The notes beneath the pieces are model-generated. The model was not told the origin of the DNA, made no database searches, and was given only the letters and a program-made list of their open reading frames with translations. From positions 682,001 to 746,000 of the forward strand of contig JANUWI010000004.1 in the NCBI GenBank assembly GCA_025504975.1: a stretch of DNA of 64,000 nucleotides, in the 5' to 3' direction. The stretch comes from Plenodomus lindquistii (Eukaryota > Ascomycota > Dothideomycetes > Pleosporales > Leptosphaeriaceae). Below, piece by piece: positions 32,972-44,463 of the stretch. The position numbers were made by a program, and so were the translations under genes. Every line of letters starts with the position of its first letter. Within the stretch, counting starts at the first letter, position 1.

Positions 32972-34880
32972 CTACAAGAGCCATGCAATAAAGGTCTTGT
33001 AAAACCAACTGGCATCCTTGCCATTGCTCTGTGCCTTCTTCATCGCAGCGTGGGCCAGGAAGGCTTCCTCTTCGCGATCAATCTCATCTTTGCCGGTGTA
33101 GAAGTCGGCCTCGTGGGGCTGCACCATCTTGGACTTCATGAAGAATTTGTAGCCGAAGATGCAGCCGAGGTAGACCGGGATACCCTAGAAGGTCGTGAGT
33201 CAAATGTATAAACCATGGAAATGAGAGATGACTTACGAGGTAACCTGTAATAAAGTTCTTATAATCGAAGTTGCCATACGTCTTCGGGCTGTGAACGAAG
33301 ACGCTGAAGTTCTTGGTCAATGCAATCAGGCAGCAGAAGAACAAGGCAATGTACGATCCGGTAAGACCGAAAGGTGCATGGTAGGCGAGCTGATCGTTGG
33401 TGATACCCTGCGCTCGGCGTGCGCGGACGAACCAGATGTGGGATACCAGTAGTGAGATCCATGACAAAAGTCCAAAGATGGTGGTGAGGTTAACAAAGTA
33501 ACCAAAGACAGTCTTTGCGTCATCTGCTGCGTTCATGAAGGCCGTGCAGCAGAACAGAGCTGAGATGGCCAAGGCAGGTACAGGTACACCACGCTTGTCG
33601 GTCCAGCGGAAGATCTTAGGAGCATGGCCCTGCTCGGCGAGTCCGTAGATGGTACGGGACGCAATGTAGAGATCAGAGTTCGAGGCACTGAATGTGAACA
33701 ACAAGATGCAGGCATTGAGGATGCCTGGCAGATGCCTGATACCTGCGAGTCTGATAGCCAGTACGAATGGGGAGGCCGAAGCACCAGTCCTGGAGCTGTT
33801 GGCGAAAGCGAGCTGGTCCGAGTCGTATGGAACAAGCATTCCAAGGAAAAAGACCGACAAGCAGTAGAAAAACAAGATTCGGTAGAAGGTCAGCTTGATC
33901 GCACGAGGGATGGTCTTGCGAGGGTTCTGTGCTTCACCGACCGTGACACCGATCAACTCGGTACCAAGGTAGGCAAACACTGCGTTGACCAATGAAGCCC
34001 AGAATCCGTAGAATTTACCCGCGTCTCCCTCTGCGAACGCTGGTTTGAAGGCACCTGGATTCTTGTAGTACCTGAATCCAGTCGCTGGGCCTGGACCGGC
34101 GCCTACGGCAAGGAGGAAAGACAGAATGATAAGACCGACCTACGGATACACTGTTAATAAAGGCAGTCCATGAATACGAGATAAAGGAACCGTACAATAG
34201 TGATGACCTTGGTGGTACTCAGCCAGAACTCGAGCTCACCGAAGAACTTGATACCGAAGTAGTTGATGGCAATGATTACAGTCAGGAATACTGCAATCCA
34301 GACACCGGGATTGACTTCTTCAGCCGATTTCCATTCTTGAAGGATCAGAGCAGTGGCAGTCAGTTGATTTGGCGTGGTAATGATGTACTTGCACCAGTAC
34401 GTCCATCCGAGAGCAAAGCCAAGGGCAGGGTCACAGAAGCGAGTAGCATAACCGGCGAAACCAGATGCGTGGGGAATCCAAGCAGCCATCTCACCGAGAG
34501 CGGTCATGACTACATAAACAAGGAGACCAACTAGCGTGTAGGCGATGAGAATCGAGGCAGGACTGCTGCTGTTAGCATGACAACAATCAACACTTGCGAT
34601 ATTGACCGACTCACCCAGACTGAGCCAGAGCTTTACCAGTTCCGATGATAAGACCAGTGCCAATAGCGCCGCCGATGGCAATCATAGTGATGTGACGCGA
34701 CTTTAGACCACGGTGCAGATGGGCATTGTCTGTGTGCACAACGACGCCGTTGCTGTCAGTCGCAGGAACCTCGCCTGCATCGTGCTGGTAGCCAGACTTG
34801 GGCTCGGCATGCTTCTCAGTATCGTAGGCCGGAGGGCTGTCGACACTGGAAGAGCCGGAATTCCTCTTCCAAATGGCCAT
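32972..34880 (-). CDS. amino-acid permease, Dip5-like (dicarboxylic amino acids)
   Basis: Four exons, complement(join(32972..33184,33237..34139,34196..34562,34615..34880)), 582 residues; introns of 52, 56 and 52 nt, all GT-AG. The first acceptor is the third of three overlapping CAG triplets, chosen because it alone keeps the frame (QSG joined to PASILIAY). The start is the ATG at 34880. The protein belongs to the yeast amino-acid transporter family of the APC superfamily: the HRGLKSRHITMIAIGGAIGTG motif region opens segment 1, about 12 segments follow, and GELEFWLSTTKV and TELIGVTVGEAQNPRKTIP are family signatures. The segment TKNFSVF...YKNFITGYL followed by GIPVYL matches the Dip5 branch, which imports glutamate and aspartate with protons. 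Two TGATAAG motifs lie 0.57 and 1.0 kb upstream, compatible with GATA-factor nitrogen control but common by chance. Confidence 0.92.
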
Positions 34881-36836
34881 GGTGTGGGGAGAGTTTGCGT
34901 GTGCAACAGCACGTGTGCGACGGCTGAACAAAGGCGCAAGCAAGCAGAGGGCCGCAAGAAGTGGGGCTAGTCGCAACGAGAAGTCTACGCAAAGGGAAGA
35001 CTTGTCGGGGATGCGTCCTCTCAAGTAGGCAAGGAAGTGAGGCAGCGAGAAAGCCTTGTAAGCCTGAGACGGCGCGTCTGACCGGTACTTATTCCAGGGA
35101 AGGCTACGGGGAAGGCGAAGTAGTCGTTCCACAAACGGCGCTGATAACGCAGGCAATCAAGAAGGCCTAGCGGGGCCAGGCGGCGTAACCCAAGACGGCC
35201 AAGAGCAGAGTTTTGTAGTGAAGGAAGGAGTGGAGTACATGGAGCTTCCAGGTGCACCATAGGACCTTGTGTGTTGCGCCAATCGCCCGGTCGAGCGATT
35301 GACCAAGCTGCACATGTGCTCCCCACGAATATCTCCTTCTTCAACGGGTTGGCTCGGGAGGCACAGTCCCTGTCTGCATTGCTTGGCAATGGTCATGGCT
35401 CGGTGGGCCAAGACTGTCACCCTACCTCGATTCGCTGTATATATTGATAAGAAAGAACTCCAAGCTGATGGGTATCCGATGAAAAGCGCGAGACCATGGC
35501 CGCACGCTTTGACAAGCTGCAAGCCCGGTCGAACTTTGCTCTGCAGGCCTGCAGGCAGACCAGACTACACCTGCAACTCCGCCACAGACTTCGGCTCTCA
35601 CCACAGCGAAGCATGCGAAGCAGTGCGACGGCGCGACAAGCAACCGCAACCCCGCTCCCTGGCTCGCCTGGCTCGCCTGGGGCTTGTGCTTTTGCGAAGG
35701 AATCAGCCGCGTTCGTTGTGTGCCGTGTGGTAGGTTAAAGTTCGACGGTCCAGCCTCTGACAGGTTAGGCCCTCTGCCGTCACCAAATCAGCAACCGGCG
35801 GTTACCTTGCCACACCCTTACGACAGCATCGTCCATGTCCGAGTCCACTTCGCGTGTACTCGATGGTATGTACAAGTATGTAGACGCGCTCCACAATATT
35901 GATAAGACCCAGTTTCGAAGAGTCAGACAATGGGCTCAACGGCGCAGGTACGTAGCCTTGGAGCTGTGCGGTTACATGTCGTCCCTGGTCAAGGGACAAG
36001 GTTTGGCGTCTAAGCAATGCTGCCGCCACCCACCTGTGTCAAGGTGGCTGCGCAGACGAACTTGGCCCTGCTGACCACCTTCTCGAAGCGTTTTCGAACG
36101 CTGCAATGAGCATGAAACCGTCTCATTGGCGCCCAGAGTAACAATTCTAGGCGTTGTCGACATGTTTTGGTCGTCTGCTGGCAGCTGCGCTTGGACATTG
36201 TTCCCAACGTGTCGGAGCGCGGGCTCGTCTTTCACATTTGGTGACTGATATTTTATTCTAGTGACATGGGCGTCAGTATTTCTTACATGCAAGTCGATTT
36301 TCACAATACAGTCTTCACCTTTAGCGAGCGGTGGTACGTAGTCATATTTGGCCGTAATCCGAGGACGAGCGCGAGAACACATCTAAGAAGCTTCTGGAGA
36401 CATCTGGGGCCATTGTCGAAAGAGACTGCAGGTAACAGTATGTTATTGGCAATTTAGTCGGCCGTGCAGAAACCGCAGGGTACCTTCCAAGACCGATGTG
36501 AGGCGTTAGATCGACCGTTGTGTGTGCATGGCTGTACGGACAGTGCAAACACAAGGCATGAAAACAAGAGCACACGATACTTAAGTGATACCGAGGAAGA
36601 TAGGGTGAAGAGTCACCGCCAAATTCCATAATGTTACGAGGTGACTCAATACGGAAAATACCCGACATTGCTGTCAAATCGGGCTAGTGCTACGGAAAGG
36701 GAAGCGACAGTCAAGGCAGAGCCAAACGCGAGGAACCCGTGAACGTTAGTAGAGTAAAAACTTCCTGTACAATAGCCTATCATTAACCTCAGCCGTCGTG
36801 TGAAGCCTCGCAGATTCATCTCTGTCAACCGTCACC
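34881..36836. other. promoter and spacer upstream of the amino-acid permease
   Basis: About 2 kb. No gene supported. Contains TGATAAG motifs at 35445-35451 and 35900-35906, the core recognised by AreA/Nit2-type GATA regulators of nitrogen uptake genes. The overlapping frames around 35.2-36.4 kb have no motif. Confidence 0.45.
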
Positions 36837-38671
36837 CTAACCCCCCTTGACAATATACTCCTCTCCCAACCTCGTGTCTCCCAAGATCTCTATCAATCCC
36901 TCATCATACACCGGCTGTATATCGATCCCCTGCTCCAGACTCCCCAGATAATTTGTAACATCCCTCCCATCACTCTCTCGCACCTCAAATCCATTACCCA
37001 GGAAACTAAACATGTTTTCTCCGTTATACGCAATCTCAAAGTCCTCGTATCGTGGACTTTCCAACATCTTCAGGAAATGCAGGCGCGAGCCGGGCCAAAT
37101 TGCGGCTTGCCCATCGACTTTACCCTGTTTGAACCATGACCGACATGGCGAGGTCCACGCCGTGCGCTGTATAAACAAATCCGCGTGCTGGCGAAACGCG
37201 AGACTGGGTGCGAGTTTGGGTGTTAGGCTCTTGATGTTTTCGACTTGTGTTTTCGTAATGGCGGCAAACATGTAGCGTGTCCATTGTTCAATCAGGGGCA
37301 TGAAACTTCCATGGCCCAGCGGGCCGTATGGACCGCAAAACGAGAATGTATTGGGAAAATTTGGGATCCCGACGCTGAGGTAAGAAGTCACGCTTTCTTT
37401 CCACATATCCCGCAAGTCGACGCCGTGAGCGATGAAGGGAAAGCGCGGGAGCCATGATGTATTGAATCCTGTTGCGCAGATGATTGCATCGACGTCGTGG
37501 TGCGTGCCAGAGTAATCAGTGAAGCCGGTTGGCGTAATGGTGCCAATGGGATCGGTGAAGATGGTTGTGTTGGACGCCACAAGGGCTTCTAAGTACCCGG
37601 GCGCTGGCGTCGGTCTCCTACACCCCGGGTTGAAGTTCTTGGGTATCACTTTCTCCACGAGGACAGGATCGTTGTTGAGTTTTGCACGCATCTCGGCGTC
37701 GGCATAAGCGCGTGCAGCAGCAGCTTCGGGGCTGCCTTTGAGGATGAATTTGAAGCGTTGGTTCAGTTCGTTTTCGATTTGTTTGCGGTATTCGAGATAT
37801 TTCTTGGGGTTTTCCTCGAGGTACTTGAGTTGTTGTTCGCTGTCTGTGGGAAGTTAGATACAGGGAAGAGGTGGAAGGGAAGGGTGTGTGTACAGCGAAA
37901 GTTTGCTCCGTTCTTGCCGGCCCAGGATTGTGCGAAGCCAGCTGTGATCCAAATTGGCGAGCGGATCCAGTGATATAGGTGCCCGACTTTTTGTTGTGTT
38001 GATGCAACGATTTGAACTCCTGAGCTACCTGCGCCGATTACCGCCACGCGCTTGTTGGTCAGGTCGTAACCTTCTTCGTAGTTGGCGCTATGCATCAGCT
38101 TGCCCATGAAGTCATGTAGACCGGGGATATCAGGCCATCTCCAGTGATTCAACACACCGCCTGCGTTGATGAAGAAATCTGCACTGTCGTCAATTACCTT
38201 GTCAGTCTCTAGGTCTCTGACCGTGCAACGCCAAAGTCCAGCTTCATCATCCCATTCCAGACGCTCGATGCGATGCCGTAGCTTGATGTACTTTTCGATG
38301 AAGTTGTTTTCACGCTCGATCGACTTGAGATACTCCCAGATCTCGGGTGAGTAGGAATAGTAATGTGACCAAAGCTTGATCTTCCACGTGAACTGGTAGT
38401 TGACCGAGGGAATGTCGCAGGCACAGCCAGGATAGCGGTTTTCTAACCATGTACCGCCAACATCGTTGTTCTTCTCGTAGCAAACCATTTCTACATTCCC
38501 CAGCTCCTCTTCAGCTTTTTTGAAGAAGTTGAGAGTGGAAGCGCCAGCGCCCATCAAAATCACCCTGACTTTTCGCTTTGTACCCATTGGATGTTCCTTG
38601 ATCCGATAGCCATGTTGGTCTGTTTGTGGTGGCGGTTGGTCAGAAGGTGAAACGGATGAAATTAGGGACAT
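36837..38671 (-). CDS. Baeyer-Villiger-type flavin monooxygenase
   Basis: Two exons, complement(join(36837..37843,37894..38671)), 594 residues; the 50-nt intron has donor GTACAC, a CTAAC branch site and acceptor CACAG, and restores the frame at NFRYSEQQLKYLEE. FAD binds at the N-terminal GAGASTLNF Rossmann motif, with GGTW at about residue 72. The second nucleotide fold VIGAGSSGVQ binds NADPH. The family fingerprint F-x-G-x3-H-x3-W appears as FMGKLMHSANY, with Tyr in place of the terminal Trp. These enzymes insert oxygen next to ketones or oxidise heteroatoms; fungal relatives occur in sterol-, aflatoxin- and xenobiotic pathways. No backbone synthase lies nearby, so a secondary-metabolite role is not supported here. 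Confidence 0.9.
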
Positions 38672-39434
38672 GGTGTGATTTGAAGAACAGCATACTGGGC
38701 CCTCGGAAGTGGGACGTCTGCTGCGGAGATGACGATGACATGAACGTGTATATCGGTAGCGCTTGGGGCAGTAAGTATCTGAGTAGTAAGTAGCGCTGGA
38801 TGCGGGGTAAGCTCAGGTACAACCGTCATGTAGCCTACGCTACAGGCTACAGCGTCTTGTACAGTAGACCGACTGCCCAATGGTTTCAGAGGGTGATTTG
38901 CAAGGGGTGGTGCCTCCTGCAAATGCCTCCATGACACGGTCGCACAGCCGACAGCGCAGAGGCGGCTGTGATGGGGCACTGGAAGGGCATGGCTGGCTGG
39001 GAAAAGGAGCGGCCATGGTGAAGACTAGGGGTTGTCGAATGCTGATCTTGGCTTGGTTGAGATGGCATGCCCAACCTCGACTTGCTGGGTGACAGCAGCC
39101 CACAAACAACGACGGCATCGCCCTCGCCCATGCACCCACCTGCCGTGACATTGCTACCGCAGCATCGCGCCCACACTCTTAGTCGGCCGTCAGACGGATT
39201 GCATGACGAGGATCCCCAACGGCCCGTTGCCCGTTCCCCGCGCCACGGACAGCCAAAACGCCTTTGACCAGACCTACTGTCATGCTCCCGGCGCATGCTC
39301 GCGTCGTAGAGTAGTGGCCTCGTGAATGACGGCGTTGCCCGCGACGCCCATCGCGCCCTGCTGAACCGCTGAACCGCTGAACCGCTGAACCTCTCCACGC
39401 CCCCCTCCTCCTCCTCCCCATCGCCGCTGCCGCC
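38672..39434. other. divergent promoter, monooxygenase and ROM2-type gene
   Basis: About 760 bases between divergent starts. A C-rich 5' leader precedes the RhoGEF start, with four near-identical CTGAACCG units at 39360-39391. A long minus-strand frame through here is antisense chance reading. Confidence 0.5.
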
Positions 39435-42400
39435 ATGTCGTACTACGGAAACGGCCAGAACTACTACAACCCCAACATCCCCCATTCGAGCGGCGCCGCC
39501 CAGGGCCCCTACCACGATCTCTACGGCCGCCGCACGCCCAGCGTCGACAATGGCGACCAGACGAATGGCGGCGCCGCGGGCTATGGCTACGAGCAGCCTG
39601 TCCGGCGCAACAGCATGGCCGCGCGCCAGAACGACGAGCTGTTCATCGGCGCAAGCTCCCCGCAGTTGCAGTTGACTCAGGGTCCAATGTCGCCCACGGC
39701 GGGCGCATACAGTGCCAGCTACAACTACCCCTCGCAGTCGCCCTCGCAGTCGCAGTCGCAGTCGCAGTACAATCCGCAAAACTACAATACCCAGCCCATT
39801 GCCCTGCCCAGCCCCCAGCAGTACGGCGGCGTCAACCGCGTCTTTGCGCCCGCCGTCTCGTCGTCGCACCAGCCCTATGTGCCTGCTGCTTATGCCGACA
39901 ACAGCCTGGGCCGCAGCGGCACCGTCAACCATCCCTATGGCTTCTCCCCAACCTCGCCCACCGCCTCTTATCCCTCGCCCACCGCCTACCAGAACTCGCA
40001 GTTCGCGCGGGCGGCCTCGATGCAGGGCCGGCCCTTAGCATACGCAACTCCCGCCCCACCGCCCCAGCCGTCAGATGACTGGGCCAACTATCCGGCTCGC
40101 CATGCTTCGACTGCCTCGTCAGGCTACTACTCGTCGAGCGCATCGCATGCGCCCCTGCCCTCCCCACCGGCCTACAACAACGGCTATGCCCCGCAGCCAC
40201 GCAACGACAGACTGACCTCGCTTACAAGCCTCCACACGAATCCCCTACCGCCCACACCAGAGAACCCAGCACACGCCTCGCCACAGCGCTCGAGCACCGT
40301 GGCCTCGCGACCGCTGCCTCCGCCTCCGCAGGAATCGGACAGCGACGAGTACTTCCCACCACCCAATGGGCACACCTACCAAGACGATCTCTTTGACGAT
40401 GTCATGAACATGACGGCAGGCGGCCAGCCTGTCCACGGCCACCACGCCAACGGAGGCCAGTACTACAACAGCGTCGAGCCATACTCGTCCGGCAGGAACG
40501 GAGAGCACGTCAACGGCGACCGGCCAGCATTATACCCCACCCGCGAGACGTATCCGAGCGATGAAAGCGACGCAGAAGCAGCCGCTGGTGTGGCTGCGCT
40601 ACAGATGGCTGAAGAGCAGGACAGAGCCGACGAAGCCCACAGGCGCAGTGGTGGCACCAGCTCCTTTGGAACTCACACTTCGTACCTGTCAGCCCACACT
40701 CCTGTAGATACAGGGCATCATGAGCATGGAAGTGCAAGCGATAGCGATTACGTCGGCGTCGACGTCAGCATGTTTGGGGGTGGCTTCGCACCGTCGTTCA
40801 ACTACGGCGGAGATCCAGCCCAGCTGGCCGGCAGCAGCCAGGGAGTCTCGACCTCGGGGTCGCAACGACAATCAGATGCACCAAATGACGATTACGACCC
40901 GGTTCACCCATTTCCCCCATTTTCCAGCAATGCTCGCGTCGACACTTTCGGTACTGGAGGCTTGGAGGAACCTAGCGCGAGACGGCGTAGTTATGATGAA
41001 GGCGACGAGGTCATGTTGATGGACAACGCTTCTCTCTTGTCTGGTTCGACGCTCTCAGGACCCATGTCCGCGATGCCTGGCGAGCCTCCAGACATGTTCT
41101 ACCACCCAGGCATCTCCAATCGACCGCTTCCTCCTCCACCAGCAAGCAACAACCAACGACTTAACCATCAGAGCACAGGCTCGACGGGGTCTTATGAGTA
41201 TTGGCGCAACGCACCTTCTGCACGTGGATCATATCCTGTGGACCCTAATGCTGTACACATGATGTCGCCTACTGGTACACATGTACCTCGATCAACATCA
41301 TTGCTCCAGCATAATAACGCGCCCACTGCGATACCACTTCCCAGATCAAAGACAGATGCCGAGCAACACAGGATACGTCAAAGTGGAAACCGCAACACCT
41401 TTTATGGGGGCGCGTTGGACAGCGATGGTAATACATTGTCACCAAACAGTGCAGAAGCAGTGGCCATTGACCTGCCGACACTTCCGGTTGGCAAGCGCTT
41501 CAATCCTGCGAAGCTGTCCACGAACGACTTCAAGAAGTGCACGGAGCCCTGGGCGCTGAGCTCTATTACCGCCTGGCTCAAGATGATGACTGAAGGAGAA
41601 AATGATCTGAAGAAAAGTCAAATACAGGAAGGTCTTGTTGCTTTATTCACGCATAAAGTACCAACCATGAACATTGCCGATGCCGAAACTTTGAGCGCGC
41701 GAGTCGTTTCGGAAATGTACAAAGCAGGCACACTCGTCCACGAAGAAGAGTGGCTCAGGTTTTCGAGCGCGAGCTTGACTGGAGTCATCTTTCAACTCAC
41801 TGGAGCTGGTTGCTATGCGCCGATGCTACACACTTATACAAGTCCTGGTCGCTGCTATGCGCATCATTGTCAGAGGACGTTGAGAAAGATTGACCTGAGT
41901 TCGCAGTCTGCTGCTCATAAACAAGAAGACTGGGCGACGTTCCACAAAGTGAAGAAGGAAGATATCGAAGGCACGAACAAGAAGGAGATTGAGCGCCAAA
42001 ACATTCTTCACGAGATTGTGCAGGGTGAAGACAATTACATGGAGCGTCTCGATGTGTGGCGACGTCTGTATCGCGACCGGCTTATTGCAGCACAGCCACC
42101 CGTCATTCCTCCCAAGAAACTCAACAGGTTCATCAACGACATCTTTGGCAAGATTGAAGCCGTCCGGAAAGCGAACGAAGATCATCTCCTACCTCAAATC
42201 AAGTATCGCCAACAAGAACAGGGCCCGTGGATCGTTGGATTTAGTGACATCTTCCGAGAATGGATCCGAAAAGCGAGACAGGCTTATATAGAATATGCTG
42301 CAGCTTTCCCCTTTGCAAGTTTCCTGGTTCGACAAGAAGCCGACAGGAACCTACTATTCCGATCGTTTCTAGACGATGCTCAAAAAAACAAGCTATCGAA

Positions 42401-44463
42401 CAAACTTGGTTGGGATACGTATCTCAAGGGACCAATCGACAGGCTTCAGCGTTACGGTCTTCTCATCGACACGGTGCTTAAGAATTCGACTGTCGACAAC
42501 GAGGAGAAGCGCAACCTTCAGATCGCAAAGGATGAAATCAAGGCTGTGACATTGGAGTGCGATAGTCGAGTCGCAGAGATGAACCGCAAGGTCAGCTTGA
42601 CCGATCTCCAGGCCAAGCTGATATTGCGACCCGGCATGCAACGTGTGGAACTCAACCTGGATCATCTTGGACGAGAGCTCATCTTCCGCGGCGATCTGCA
42701 TAGAATGGGTGGTAGTCGATTCAATTGGCTCGAAACGCATGCGCTGCTGTTCGATCACTACCTTGTGTTGGCCAAAACCGTAGCTTTGCGCGAAGCAGAT
42801 GGTGTCACGAAATCGGAGAAGTACGATGTATCGAGATTGCCTATTCCCATGGACCTTCTTGTCCTAGAGAGCGAAGACGACGATCCTGTCGTACGATCGA
42901 CAATGAAGGGCATCACATCTGTCACTACAGTCGCAGGGCGAGTGTCAGGTGCTAATCCAGGTCGCCTAAATAGCAGCCCTGGACCAGGATCGCTCCAGCA
43001 CACAAATACATCAAATTCATTGGGGTCAACCAACTCTGGGTCGACGGGCAAGACTATCGTCAACACGATGAGCATCGACTCAAGCCGAGATGAGAAGATC
43101 CTGTATCCATTTAGGGTGAAGCATCTTGGCAAGGAGACATATACCCTATATGCTTCGTCTGCGCAGAATCGTGCAGAGTGGTGCGACAAACTCATCATCG
43201 CAAAGACACGACATGCAGCAGCGTTGTTTGCACAGAATGCGGAGCCCTTCCGTCTACGAGTCATGGCGGATGCGGCGTTTGCCTATGATAGTGCGATGCC
43301 ATCGCAACGAGCTATTACCATCAAGGGCACGCCTCTGGATCGATCGGTAGAGGAAGTGGAGAAGCTTTTTGTAAATGTGGGTCGGCCGGTTCCTATATGT
43401 CGAGCTCGTGTGAACTGTGCGACTTCATTCAACCAGCCGTATGGCAAGCACATGATCGCTGTGGGAACCGACATTGGGGTCTACGTCTCTGATTATGACA
43501 ATCCCAGAGGCTGGTCCAAGGTGAGCGAGACACGAATTCTTCAGGTAACGAGCTCGTGCTAATGGAACACAGGCCATACAAGTACCAAGAGTAACGCAGA
43601 TTGCTGTCCTTGAACAGTTCAGCTTGATGTTGCTCATCTCTGACAAGGCGCTTATTGCGTATCATCTCGATGCGGTATGTCCCGTCAGCGGCGTTGCACC
43701 TACCAGTGACTCTACACGCAGAGCACCCCAAAAGCTTTCGGGAGCTCGCGACATTGGCTTCTTCGCCACGGGCGTAATGAAGGACCGAACACTAGTCTTC
43801 TACAAGAAGCGTGATGGCATATCCTCGACGTTCAAAGTCCTCGAACCTGTCTATCAAAAGTCCACCGAGAAGAAGTCGCGTATGTGGAAGACAGGACGCA
43901 CAGAGTTCTTCCGCGAGTTTGATGAGTTCTACATTCCAGCGGACTGCTTTACCATCAACCTCTTTAACAGTACGCTTGCCATCTCAACAGCAAAGGGCTT
44001 TGAGGTCATGACTCTGGACAAGAAACAGCCGTGGTCTGTTCCAGATCTGAAGCAGTCACACGTTGCGACCATTGCTTCGCGCCTCCAGAACCAAGATCCA
44101 CTTGGCATGTTCCGTCTGTCTGATCAAGAGTATCTACTCTGCTATGAGGAGTGCGCAGTGTACATCAACAAGACAGGTGAGATTTCGCGCTCTGTCATTA
44201 TGGAGTTTGTTGGCAAGGCGAAACATGCAGCCATGTATGGACCTTATGTCCTGCTTTTCGATCCGGATTTCGTAGAGATTCGGAATGCGCAGAATGGGCG
44301 GCTGAGGCAGGTGATTGCAGGAAGAGACGTCAAGTGTCTGGATGATGGGTTGAGCGGAGGTTCCAGTCATAATCGCACGATCAAGTTGAGTCTGCAGCAC
44401 CCACATCAGGAGAGGTGTCAGGTTGTTGTCGAGTTGGTGTTGAATGAGGGACAGAAGGAGTGA
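39435..44463 (+). CDS. ROM2: Rho1 guanine nucleotide exchange factor, ROM1/ROM2 type
   Basis: Two exons, join(39435..43520,43573..44463), 1658 residues. The 52-nt intron begins GTGAGC after a lysine codon and ends ACAG, joining RGWSK to AIQVPRVTQ; a closer GTAACG donor would leave only 28 nt and is rejected. Order of domains: about 680 disordered residues rich in Ser, Pro, Tyr and Gln (including an SQ repeat near residue 105), a DEP-like helical region (about 690-820), the DH exchange domain (about 853-1050, starting ERQNILHEIVQGE), a PH domain (about 1065-1260) with an inserted Ser/Asn/Gly-rich loop, and a C-terminal citron homology (CNH) domain (about 1290-1645). ROM2 activates Rho1 at the plasma membrane to drive cell-wall glucan synthesis and the Pkc1 pathway. 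Confidence 0.95.

Noticed and set aside
32972..38671. Amino-acid permease plus Baeyer-Villiger monooxygenase as a biosynthetic cluster
   Set aside because: No synthase, P450, transferase or cluster regulator lies between or beside them; 2 kb of empty sequence separates them.
38886..39932. 348-codon minus-strand frame over the start of the ROM2-type gene
   Set aside because: Antisense to the Ser/Pro-rich N-terminus and its leader; Ala/Gly/Val/Arg-rich with no domain.
43545..43572. 28-nt intron (GTAACG to ACAG) in the ROM2-type gene
   Set aside because: Too short for splicing. The GTGAGC donor at 43521 gives a normal 52-nt intron and the conserved junction.
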